Shown: piece by piece, positions 8,557 through 15,417 of the stretch
How the letters are laid out: each line of letters begins with the position of its first letter
How positions within the stretch are numbered: the stretch's first letter is position 1
Assembly (NCBI GenBank): GCA_025774615.1
Contig: JALGVQ010000029.1
Span: 1-26,953, forward strand
DNA: 26,953 nucleotides
Direction of reading: 5' to 3'
From: a bacterium
Lineage (GTDB): Bacteria; Blakebacterota; Blakebacteria; Blakebacterales; Blakebacteraceae
Translations under genes and position numbers: made by a program
Notes under the pieces: model-generated
Databases searched by the model: none
What the model saw: the letters and a program-made list of their open reading frames with translations, nothing else
What the model was told of the DNA's origin: nothing

Positions 8557-9647
8557 TCATCCTTCCGGATTAATGAGTGCCTGAATGGCAGGTTCGTTCA
8601 GATTTTCGCGGGTCACCAGCGCTACACCGGTATCCACGACAGGCGGAACCGATTCACCACGCAGATGGCGCACCAGAGTGGTGACAGCTTCATAGCCCAT
8701 ACGGTCGGGATTCTGAACAACCAGAGCGTCTATCTCACCAGCTTCGAGTGCCTGTACAAGTGGAGGAGATGCGTCGAACCCCACGAAACGGATCTGTCCG
8801 GCGAGACCCTCCTGACGGAGCGCCAGCAACATCCCGTAGGTGGAGGGTTCATTGGAACAGAAGATACCCTCGGCCCGGCGGACCTGATCGAACATGTTCA
8901 GTGATTGAGTCTTGGCTTCACCGGCAGTGGGCCCGGCATAGCGGTTATCGACCAATACCTCGATCCCGTCACTCTCTCGCATAATCTCGAGGAATCCCTC
9001 CTCACGGGCGGCAGTGCTGGCCGAGCCTACCAGGTAGCGCAGGAGCACGACGCGGCCGTTCCCTCCGAGAAGTTCCAGCAGGTGCTCTCCTCCCAATCGA
9101 CCGCCGCTGGTATTGTCGGTGGCTACAAAACTCAGAAAATCCGTTCCCGGTTCACCTTCGAGGCTGGAATCCATGATCACCACCGGAATCCCTCTCCCGG
9201 TCGCCTGCCGACCGGAATCCCTCTCCCGGTCGCCTGCCGGACCGGGGCAACCAGGGCGCGCAGGTCGAGAGGTGCCAGAACAATGCCGTCCACACCCTGG
9301 GATATGAACTGCTGTACCACCTGGATCTGGTGGGCCCGATCGTTCTCCTTCAAAGGCCCCTTCCAGATGATCTCGACACCCTGTTCAGTACCTGCCCGTT
9401 TTGCGCCTGCTTCCACCGATTTCCAGAATACATGGGTCGTACCCTTCGGGATGACGGCAAGGGTCAGATCACTGGTAGTATCGGCCGCGCCTCCTGTTGT
9501 CTCACTTCCTCCTGCATCTCCGCGATCACTCCGGCCGCAGGCGGCACCGGAAAGCAGCATTGCAAAGATGAGGGCCAGAAATATTCTGTCGTGAAATCCC
9601 CGGTCGGCACCTCTGATCCCGGAACATCTCAGTGGATTCTCTGTCAT
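8557..9647 (-). pseudogene. Sugar-binding lipoprotein of the ABC importer, broken by a 29-bp duplication
   Basis: The upstream part starts at ATG 9647 (GAGGAG about 12 nt before). It has a lipoprotein signal with lipobox LSGAAC (Cys37), a Gly/Ser-rich linker, and RbsB-type sequence LAVIPKGTTHVFWKSVEAG and GVDGIVLAPLD. It then runs into a stop at 9177-9179. The remaining protein continues in another frame from about 9183 to 8557 (VIMDSSLEG, FVATDN, IFCSNEPSTYG, FVGFDASPP). At the junction a 29-bp unit occurs twice. Deleting one copy restores one frame reading GRGIPVVIMDSS, a normal RbsB-family hinge, and gives 353 residues. As written, no full-length exported binding protein can be made. A short cytoplasmic C-terminal fragment could come from re-initiation at GTG 9183. 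Either this is a real recent mutation or an assembly error. Confidence 0.88.
9182..9239. repeat. Exact 29-bp tandem duplication inside the binding-protein gene
   Basis: Positions 9182-9210 and 9211-9239 are identical over 29 bases (beginning ACCGGAATCC, ending CGCCTGCCG). A further ACCGG follows at 9241. Because 29 is not a multiple of three, the extra copy shifts the reading frame of the lipoprotein gene on the minus strand. Confidence 0.97.
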
Positions 9648-9776
9648 CGCGGAGGTTCGCTCCTCTGCTTGAGGTTCTGGCTGAACCGTGCGGTTCCCGC
9701 TCTTCTTGTTATAGCCGCCAGCGGGTCCGACTCCAACCTCCGCTTTTACCTCTCCCCGGATCACTGTCGACCTGCC

Positions 9777-9806
9777 TTGACTAAAACCACATTATCGGGC
9801 AAAATA
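9777..9806 (+). promoter_or_regulatory. Weak candidate promoter for the plus-strand operon
   Basis: TTGACT at 9777-9782 is a good -35. The best -10 at an allowed spacing is AAAATA at 9801-9806, 18 bp away, and it is a poor match. The segment overlaps the direct repeats and lies 43 bp before the leader ORF. Confidence 0.25.
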
Positions 9807-9816
9807 CAACATTATC
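9783..9816. promoter_or_regulatory. Direct repeats in the divergent control region, candidate operator
   Basis: AAAACCACATTATC (9783-9796) and AAAATACAACATTATC (9801-9816) share ACATTATC at a 20-bp spacing, close to two helical turns. The two copies cover the -10 and -35 of the predicted minus-strand promoter, a good placement for a repressor. The DeoR-family protein at the end of the plus operon is the obvious candidate to bind here. This is inferred from position only. Confidence 0.45.
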
Positions 9817-9818
9817 AA
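9791..9818 (-). promoter_or_regulatory. Predicted sigma70-type promoter of the minus-strand sugar operon
   Basis: On the minus strand TTGATA (9818-9813) and GATAAT (9796-9791) are separated by 16 bp. Each matches its consensus hexamer at five of six positions. The lipoprotein start is about 144 bp downstream. The stretch is AT-rich in an otherwise GC-rich window. Confidence 0.55.
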
Positions 9819-9848
9819 GCATCGTATACGTGGGGAGGCAACCCGTTC

Positions 9849-9914
9849 ATGGTCATGGAAGTGGACAGGGAACGGGATATGGAAATGGACATGGCAAGGG
9901 ACAAAGGATCGGAA
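9849..9914. repeat. Degenerate hexanucleotide repeat (11 NNGGNN units)
   Basis: Eleven consecutive six-base units keep GG at positions 3-4 of nearly every unit, with the last units drifting (AAAGGA, TCGGAA). The plus strand is strongly purine-rich. It ends exactly at the PHP start codon. Confidence 0.7.
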
Positions 9915-9917
9915 TGA
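9849..9917 (+). CDS. Possible 22-residue leader peptide encoded by a degenerate hexanucleotide repeat
   Basis: An ATG at 9849 lies 10 nt after GGGGAGG (9832-9838), the best ribosome site in the region. It opens a 22-codon frame rich in Met, Glu, Asp, Arg and Lys, beginning MVMEVDRERD. The TGA at 9915-9917 overlaps the ATG of the PHP gene at 9914 in an ATGA arrangement. The DNA from 9849 to 9914 is eleven successive six-base units of the form NNGGNN (ATGGTC, ATGGAA, GTGGAC and so on). In the PHP frame the same DNA would encode alternating X-Gly (HGHGSGQGTG). Leader translation coupled to the PHP gene is plausible. A chance frame in a simple repeat is the main alternative. Confidence 0.4.
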   Translation: MVMEVDRERDMEMDMARDKGSE

Positions 9918-11284
9918 TGCCGGTTACCACACAGATAGTGGAACTCGAGAGGGATCTGAACAGTTTCGATCCCCTGGTACGCAGCCGGTCCTTCTCTGCC
10001 CTGCTGGCTCTGGCTGATGAGGGTGTGATCGAGTGCCGTCCATTCACCACCGCCTCGAACCTTCACTGTCATTCCTTCCATTCCTATAACGCATATGGTT
10101 TCTCCCCATCGGCCCTGGCCTGGATAGCCCGGCGGGAGGGCATCCGTTTGATGGGCATCGTGGATTTCGACCTCCTCGATGGTGTGGACGAGTTCATGGC
10201 AGCCTGTGAATCCGCGGGAGTGCACGCAACGGCGGGGATCGAAACGCGGGTCTGGCTGCCCGAACTCGCCGGCCAGGACATCAATTCTCCCGGCGAACCG
10301 GGAGTAGCCTATATGATGGGGATCGGCTTCACCTGTTCGCATCCCGTCGCATCGGCTCGACCGACGCTCGAGCTGCTGCACTCCGGGGCTCAGGATCGTA
10401 ACCGGAGCATTATCGAGCGTATCAATGCCCGGCTGCCGGAGTTGGCAATCGACTACAACCAGGATGTGTTATTGCTCTCCCCATCCGCTACGCCGACCGA
10501 ACGACATATCGTGCAGGCATACGCACTCCGGGCCGAAACGATCTTCCGGGATCCGGCCGCCGGATGGTCTGAGATGCTCGAGGATCCCTGTCCACCCGTT
10601 CCGGCCGGGACGACCGCCCGCGACCCCGATGTTCTGAAATGGCTTCGCTCCCGACTCGTCAAACAGGGGGGCATCGGTTACTCCAGACCCGGACCGGATA
10701 CCTTTCCGCCGGCTGACACCTTCATCCGCTTCGTGGAAGAGAGTTCTGCCCTGCCCTGCGCGGCCTGGCTCGACGGAACCTCTGAAGGTGAGCGTGATCC
10801 CGACCTGCTGCTCGACCTGCTCGTCACGATGGGGATCGTGGTCCTCAACGTGATCCCCGACCGCAACTGGAACTTCTCCGATCCTGAAGAGCGGGAAGAG
10901 AAGACCCGGAACCTGCATGCCATCATCACAGCCGCCAGGAAGCGGGGAATACCGGTCATCGCCGGGAGCGAGATGAATACACCGGGGCAGAAGCTCGTGG
11001 ATGAATTTAACTCGCCGGCCCTGGCTCCACTGCGACAGACATTCACCGACGGCGCCTGGTTCGTCCGGGGACACACGGTCATGCAGCACGCGGCCGGAAT
11101 GGGATGGTGGAGCGACTGGGCCGTTCACCATCTGCTTGAGCGGGCAGACCGGATCTCCTTCTTCACCCTTCTGGGACGAAGCACCCCATCCGGTCAGGCT
11201 GGTCGGAAGTGCCTCGAAGGGCTCGACAAGGATCTCGATCCCGCCGGGGTGCTGGCCCGGATCAGCGACGGGAGGAACAAGTGA
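9914..11284 (+). CDS. PHP-domain-like protein, first gene of the plus-strand operon
   Basis: I chose ATG 9914, with AAAGGA 5 nt upstream, giving 456 residues. A GTG at 9830 would add an X-Gly repeat tail and has no ribosome site. PHP-type features are HCHS at residues 51-54 (the family's HxH), GIVDFD (82-87), GIET (108-111), and IAGSEMN toward the C-terminus, where the family usually has GSD/E. The second motif is unusual: the canonical TDH-type His is replaced by Phe (D84-F85-D86), so metal binding may differ. PHP proteins are mostly metal-dependent phosphoesterases, and a sugar-phosphate phosphatase or lyase-like role in this operon is conceivable but unproven. The stop overlaps the next start (TGATG), so expression is coupled to the dehydrogenase. 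Confidence 0.6.
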   Translation: MMPVTTQIVELERDLNSFDPLVRSRSFSALLALADEGVIECRPFTTASNLHCHSFHSYNAYGFSPSALAWIARREGIRLMGIVDFDLLDGVDEFMAACESAGVHATAGIETRVWLPELAGQDINSPGEPGVAYMMGIGFTCSHPVASARPTLELLHSGAQDRNRSIIERINARLPELAIDYNQDVLLLSPSATPTERHIVQAYALRAETIFRDPAAGWSEMLEDPCPPVPAGTTARDPDVLKWLRSRLVKQGGIGYSRPGPDTFPPADTFIRFVEESSALPCAAWLDGTSEGERDPDLLLDLLVTMGIVVLNVIPDRNWNFSDPEEREEKTRNLHAIITAARKRGIPVIAGSEMNTPGQKLVDEFNSPALAPLRQTFTDGAWFVRGHTVMQHAAGMGWWSDWAVHHLLERADRISFFTLLGRSTPSGQAGRKCLEGLDKDLDPAGVLARISDGRNK

Positions 11285-13032
11285 TGGAGGATCGATATCG
11301 GGCCTGGGTCCTCGGACAGTCCCCCCTGCCCGCTACCTGCCGCCGCTGGCCGCTCTACGGTGCCGGATTCGAAAACCTCGGCCGGGACGAACAATCGATC
11401 AATGTTCCCCTGCCGGAACCGGATTCCGGTGAACTGCTCGTGCGACACGACGCCTGCGGCCTCTGTTTCTCAGACACCAAGGTCATCGGGGCGGGTGAAG
11501 ACCATCCCCGGATATACCGGGACATGAGAAGCGATCCGGTCATACTCGGTCATGAAGTGAGCCTGACGGTGATGGCGGTCGGAGAGGGACTCGAGGACCG
11601 GTACCAGATCGGAGATCGCTTCACCCTCCAGGCCGATATCTTCGTCGACGGGGTCGGATACGCGTATGGCTACGAGATCGATGGCGGGCTTTCCGAGTAC
11701 GCTCTGCTTGACTCACGAGTGCTCGACGGCGATGACGGGTGCTATCTGATCCCCGTACAGTCCTCGACCGGGTATGCCGAAGCCGCACTGACCGAACCAT
11801 GGGCCTGCGTTGTTGCCACATACGGACTGCGCTACCGGACCACGCTCAGGAATGGCGGCACGACCTGGATCCATGGCACCGACCGAACGATGGAATCGGG
11901 TTACGAGATCAGCCATGGACTCGATCACGCTTCCGCCCCTGCCCGCATCCTGCTCACCGATCTCCCGGCAGCATTCACCGATACGCTCAGGGAGCGGGCT
12001 TCGGTCCTCGGAATCGAGGTCACCACCACCGATGAGCAACCGGTCGTGGCCCATGAGAGTGTCGACGACATCATACTGCTCGGCGCCGATGCCGATCTGG
12101 TCGAGCGGCTCAGTCCGGCCCTGGCTCATGGCGGGATCATGGCGGTTATCGATTCTGAACCGCTCCTGCGGCCGGTGGCGCTCGACATCGGCCGGATACA
12201 CTACAACCGATGGCTCTTCATCGGCGGACCCGGTCCCGATCCGGCTGCAGTCCATGCTGATCGACCGGTACGCTCGGAACTCAAAGCTGGAGGACGGGCC
12301 CTCTTCATCGGAGCCGGGGGGCCGATGGGACGCATGCACGTGCAGCGGGCTCTCTCGCTCGCGCAGGGGCCGTCAGTGATAGTCGCCACTGATGTGAACG
12401 CTTCCCGCCTGGCAGACCTGAAGCGTTTGCTGACCGGGGATGCGGCCGCACACGAAGTGACACTCCTCTGTCTCGATCCGAACGACCGGGCAACGTATGA
12501 AGCCGGTCTCGAGCAGGCCATGAACCGTTCCCCGGTATCAGGAGGCGGAAGCGAATCGGGCTTCGACGACATCATCGTGCTGGCCCCGGTACCCCGCCTG
12601 GTCGAGGAGGCAGCATTCCTCCTGGCACCGGACGGGGTCATGAACATCTTCGCCGGCGTCCCCCGCGGCACAACTGCGGCCGTGGATCTGAGTGACGCCT
12701 GGCTCAGAGGCACCCGGATCATCGGACACTCGGCATCGACCATCGAAGATATGCGGCTGACGCTCGAACGCACTGAGACCGGCGTTCTCGACCCCGGACG
12801 TTCGGTGGCTGCGATCGGCAGCCTCGAAGCGGCGAAGGAGGGGCTCACAGCGGTTCGCGACGGCCGCTTCACCGGAAAGATCATCATCTATCCCCACATC
12901 CATCCCTTCCCTCTGACTCCCCTCTCCGAACTGGCCGGGCTGATGCCGGAAGTATCCGCCCTGCTGCGTGATGGTCGGGAGTGGACGGTGGCGGCGGAAC
13001 GGGAATTCCTGAAACGGATGCTGCGGGTATGA
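11284..13032 (+). CDS. Zinc-type medium-chain dehydrogenase with an extra Rossmann-like region
   Basis: This 582-residue protein starts at an ATG that overlaps the previous stop (TGATG). The N-terminal GroES-like domain has probable catalytic zinc ligands C61 (CGLCFSD), H90-E91 (ILGHE) and E171 (TEPWACV), as in polyol dehydrogenases. The structural-zinc four-Cys lobe is absent. A cofactor fold is expected after about residue 185, but two regions follow. The first (about 200-330; ILLTDLPAAF, DIILLGADADLVERLSPALAHGG) looks Rossmann-like but lacks a clear glycine motif. The second carries FIGAGGPMGRMHVQRA near residue 340, followed by ATDVN. Typical relatives such as L-sorbose-1-phosphate reductase are about 410 residues. 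With the SrlD-like neighbour, oxidation or reduction of a sugar or polyol phosphate is the likely role; the substrate is unknown. Confidence 0.75.
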   Translation: MEDRYRAWVLGQSPLPATCRRWPLYGAGFENLGRDEQSINVPLPEPDSGELLVRHDACGLCFSDTKVIGAGEDHPRIYRDMRSDPVILGHEVSLTVMAVGEGLEDRYQIGDRFTLQADIFVDGVGYAYGYEIDGGLSEYALLDSRVLDGDDGCYLIPVQSSTGYAEAALTEPWACVVATYGLRYRTTLRNGGTTWIHGTDRTMESGYEISHGLDHASAPARILLTDLPAAFTDTLRERASVLGIEVTTTDEQPVVAHESVDDIILLGADADLVERLSPALAHGGIMAVIDSEPLLRPVALDIGRIHYNRWLFIGGPGPDPAAVHADRPVRSELKAGGRALFIGAGGPMGRMHVQRALSLAQGPSVIVATDVNASRLADLKRLLTGDAAAHEVTLLCLDPNDRATYEAGLEQAMNRSPVSGGGSESGFDDIIVLAPVPRLVEEAAFLLAPDGVMNIFAGVPRGTTAAVDLSDAWLRGTRIIGHSASTIEDMRLTLERTETGVLDPGRSVAAIGSLEAAKEGLTAVRDGRFTGKIIIYPHIHPFPLTPLSELAGLMPEVSALLRDGREWTVAAEREFLKRMLRV

Positions 13033-13072
13033 GCGGGCACAAAAGCCTCCATCCCCGGCAGGAGGAGTACGA

Positions 13073-13912
13073 ATGAGCGGATCATCGACCTCGAGCATGA
13101 ACGGAAACGTCAACAGCGACGGAGGGAAAGGCATCGATGGCCGCGTTGCGCTCGTCACGGGCGCGGCGCAGGGACTCGGCGAAGCGATCGCGCGCCATCT
13201 GGCCGCTGAAGGCTTCGCCGTTGCCGTGGCCGACCTCGACGCCGACGGGGCTGGGCGCGTTGCCGGTGAGATCTCCGGAAAGACCGGCCGGCCCACAATG
13301 GGGATCGGGGTCGATGTGACCGACGAGGCTGAAGTGACGGTTATGATCGAGCGCACCGTCGCCGGGCTCGGCGGTCTCGACCTGCTCGTCTCCAATGCCG
13401 GCATCCTCATCGCCGGCCCGGTGGAAGAGTTCGCTGCTGAGCAATGGCAGGCGGTCATGAACGTCAATCTCTTCGGCTACTTCCTCAGCGCAAAGGCGGC
13501 GGCACAGATCATGATCGAGCAGGGAAGCGGAGTGATCATCCAGGTCAATTCCAAATCGGGGAAGAAGGGCAGCTATCGCAACTCGGCGTATGCCGCCTCG
13601 AAGTTCGGCGGCATCGGACTGACCCAGAGCCTTGCCCTCGAACTGGCCGAACACGGCATCCGGGTCAACGCGGTCTGTCCCGGCAATCTGCTCGACTCCC
13701 CCCTCTGGACCGACTCCCTCTACGGCCAGTACGCCGAACGCTGGGGGATCACCGAGGCCGAGGTCCGGCAGCAGTACATCGATCAGGTTCCGCTCAAGAG
13801 GGGCTGCGCCTATGAAGACGTCTGCCGGGTGATCACCTTCCTCGCATCAGACGGTGCCGCTTACATGACTGGACAGGCCGTGAACGTAACCGGTGGACAG
13901 GAGATGCGCTGA
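13073..13912 (+). CDS. Short-chain dehydrogenase resembling sorbitol-6-phosphate 2-dehydrogenase
   Basis: This cytoplasmic NAD(P)-dependent SDR has 279 residues and an AGGAGG-type ribosome site before ATG 13073. The cofactor motif TGAAQGLG is at 29-36, NAG at 108-110, and the catalytic set is S160, Y173 and K177. From memory the stretch NSKSGKKGSYRNSAYAASKF, then GGIGLTQSLALELAEHGI, and later YIDQVPLKRG and TGQAVNVTGGQ follow E. coli SrlD closely. That suggests a phosphorylated polyol or ketose substrate. About 20 polar Ser/Gly/Asn residues precede the fold. In many bacteria the rhamnulose-phosphate aldolase is fused to an SDR that handles lactaldehyde; here both domains exist but in separate operons. 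So lactaldehyde is a second candidate substrate. The stop overlaps the kinase start (TGATG). Confidence 0.8.
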   Translation: MSGSSTSSMNGNVNSDGGKGIDGRVALVTGAAQGLGEAIARHLAAEGFAVAVADLDADGAGRVAGEISGKTGRPTMGIGVDVTDEAEVTVMIERTVAGLGGLDLLVSNAGILIAGPVEEFAAEQWQAVMNVNLFGYFLSAKAAAQIMIEQGSGVIIQVNSKSGKKGSYRNSAYAASKFGGIGLTQSLALELAEHGIRVNAVCPGNLLDSPLWTDSLYGQYAERWGITEAEVRQQYIDQVPLKRGCAYEDVCRVITFLASDGAAYMTGQAVNVTGGQEMR

Positions 13913-15417
13913 TGCAGGGAACCGCAGACACGTACCTGGCCTGTGATCTGGGTGCCGAGAGCGGACGCATCGTGGCCGGCACGATCGGAGATGGCCGCCT
14001 CGAACTCGAAGAAATCCACCGCTTCCCCAACGGACCGGTAGAACAGGATGGGACCCTGCGCTGGCACATCGACAGCATATGGCGTGAGATCGTGGCCGGC
14101 CTCACAGCAGCGGGCGAACGATATGGCGACCGGCTCGCCGGCGTCGGTGTGGACACCTGGGGTGTGGACTTCGGTCTGCTCGACGGTGACGACTCACTGA
14201 TCGAAGACCCCTGGCACTACCGCGACGCCCGTACGAACGGCGTGATGGATACAGCCTTCAGCATCATCGATCGAGCCGACATATTCGCCCGGACCGGCAT
14301 CCAGTTCATGCAGCTCAATACCCTGTTCCAGCTCCTGGCCATGGTACACACCGGCTCCGAATCCCTGCGCCGGGCTGAGCGCCTGCTCTTCATGCCCGAT
14401 CTCATCACCTGGATGCTCTCGGGTCGGAAGGTGAACGAATTCACCATCGCCACCACGAGCCAGTGTTACGATCCCCTCAATGAATCGTGGGCATATGGGA
14501 TACTCGAGCAGATGGAGATCCCGACCGGGATCTTCGGCCCGATCGTGTCGCCGGGAACGATCGTGGGTGAACTGCTGCCCGAGGTGGCCGCCGCCACCGC
14601 CTGCGGCGCTCTGCCGGTCATCGCGCCCGGTTCCCACGACACCGCCTCGGCTGTGGCGGCAGTGCCGTTCACCTCCGGTAACGCCATCTTCCTGAGTTCG
14701 GGCACCTGGTCGCTCATGGGAGTCGAAGTCACTGAACCGGTCATCACCGAACTGAGCCTTGAACACAATATGACCAATGAGGGTGGCGTCGGGGGCTGCT
14801 TCAGGCTGCTGAAGAACATCATGGGACTCTGGCTGGTGCAGGAGTGCCGGCGGGAGTGGACACGGGAGGGTCGGGAGTGGTCATACGACGAGCTTACGGC
14901 CCTTGCGTCTGAATCACCCCCCTTCGGCCCCCTCGTCGATCCCGGCGATGATCGTTTCCTGCACCCCGGCGATATGCCCTCCCGAATGCGTGCGTTCTGT
15001 CGCGAGACGGGTCAGCCTGAACCGGTGGATGAGGGATCGCTCGTGCGCTGCGCGCTCGAGAGTCTGGCATGTGAGTACCGCCGGGTGGCAGACATCCTGA
15101 CTGAACTCACCGGCCGGACGGCTGACACCATCCACATCATCGGCGGGGGATGCAGGAACCGGCTGCTGAACCGGCTTACTGCCGATGCCACCGGGCGACG
15201 AGTCCTCGCCGGCCCGGCTGAAGCCACCGCCATGGGCAATATCATCGTCCAGGCGATCGCCCGGGGCGAGATCGCCTCGCTGGCTGAGGGACGGGCCCTG
15301 GTCAGTGACTCGGTCGAACCCGTGGAATACGAACCGGAGCCGAATGCGGCCTGGGACGAAACGTATGAACGCTACCTCACCATCAGAGACCAACATCAGA
15401 CAGGAACCAGAGTATGA
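13912..15417 (+). CDS. rhaB: Rhamnulokinase (FGGY family)
   Basis: It phosphorylates L-rhamnulose at O1 using ATP, feeding the aldolase encoded in the divergent operon. The protein has 501 residues. The N-terminal phosphate-binding segment DLGAESGR (12-19) is the variant characteristic of rhamnulokinases. Also present are DTWGVDFGLLD near 80-90, HYRDARTNG, QFMQLNTLFQL, PGSHDTASAV, SSGTWSLMGVE, TNEGGVGG and the C-terminal IHIIGGGCRNRLLN adenosine-site motif. The ATG overlaps the SDR stop, and its own stop overlaps the E1 start (ATGA), so it sits in the middle of a coupled operon. Together with rhaA this strongly supports a rhamnose-type pathway. A related 6-deoxyketohexose is the only realistic alternative substrate. 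Confidence 0.93.
   Translation: MQGTADTYLACDLGAESGRIVAGTIGDGRLELEEIHRFPNGPVEQDGTLRWHIDSIWREIVAGLTAAGERYGDRLAGVGVDTWGVDFGLLDGDDSLIEDPWHYRDARTNGVMDTAFSIIDRADIFARTGIQFMQLNTLFQLLAMVHTGSESLRRAERLLFMPDLITWMLSGRKVNEFTIATTSQCYDPLNESWAYGILEQMEIPTGIFGPIVSPGTIVGELLPEVAAATACGALPVIAPGSHDTASAVAAVPFTSGNAIFLSSGTWSLMGVEVTEPVITELSLEHNMTNEGGVGGCFRLLKNIMGLWLVQECRREWTREGREWSYDELTALASESPPFGPLVDPGDDRFLHPGDMPSRMRAFCRETGQPEPVDEGSLVRCALESLACEYRRVADILTELTGRTADTIHIIGGGCRNRLLNRLTADATGRRVLAGPAEATAMGNIIVQAIARGEIASLAEGRALVSDSVEPVEYEPEPNAAWDETYERYLTIRDQHQTGTRV

Noticed and set aside
9830-9913. Upstream GTG start giving the PHP protein an X-Gly repeat tail
   Set aside because: No ribosome site precedes GTG 9830, whereas ATG 9914 has AAAGGA at 5 nt and the leader frame has GGGGAGG; kept only as an alternative.
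10469-11131. Long minus-strand frame opposite the PHP-like gene
   Set aside because: The plus-strand frame has coupled starts and family motifs; the antisense frame is low-complexity and unsupported.
12538-13467. 309-codon minus-strand frame across the dehydrogenase/SDR junction
   Set aside because: It spans two well-supported plus-strand genes and their intergenic gap, is Ser/Pro/Arg-rich, and has no domain; a typical GC-rich shadow frame.
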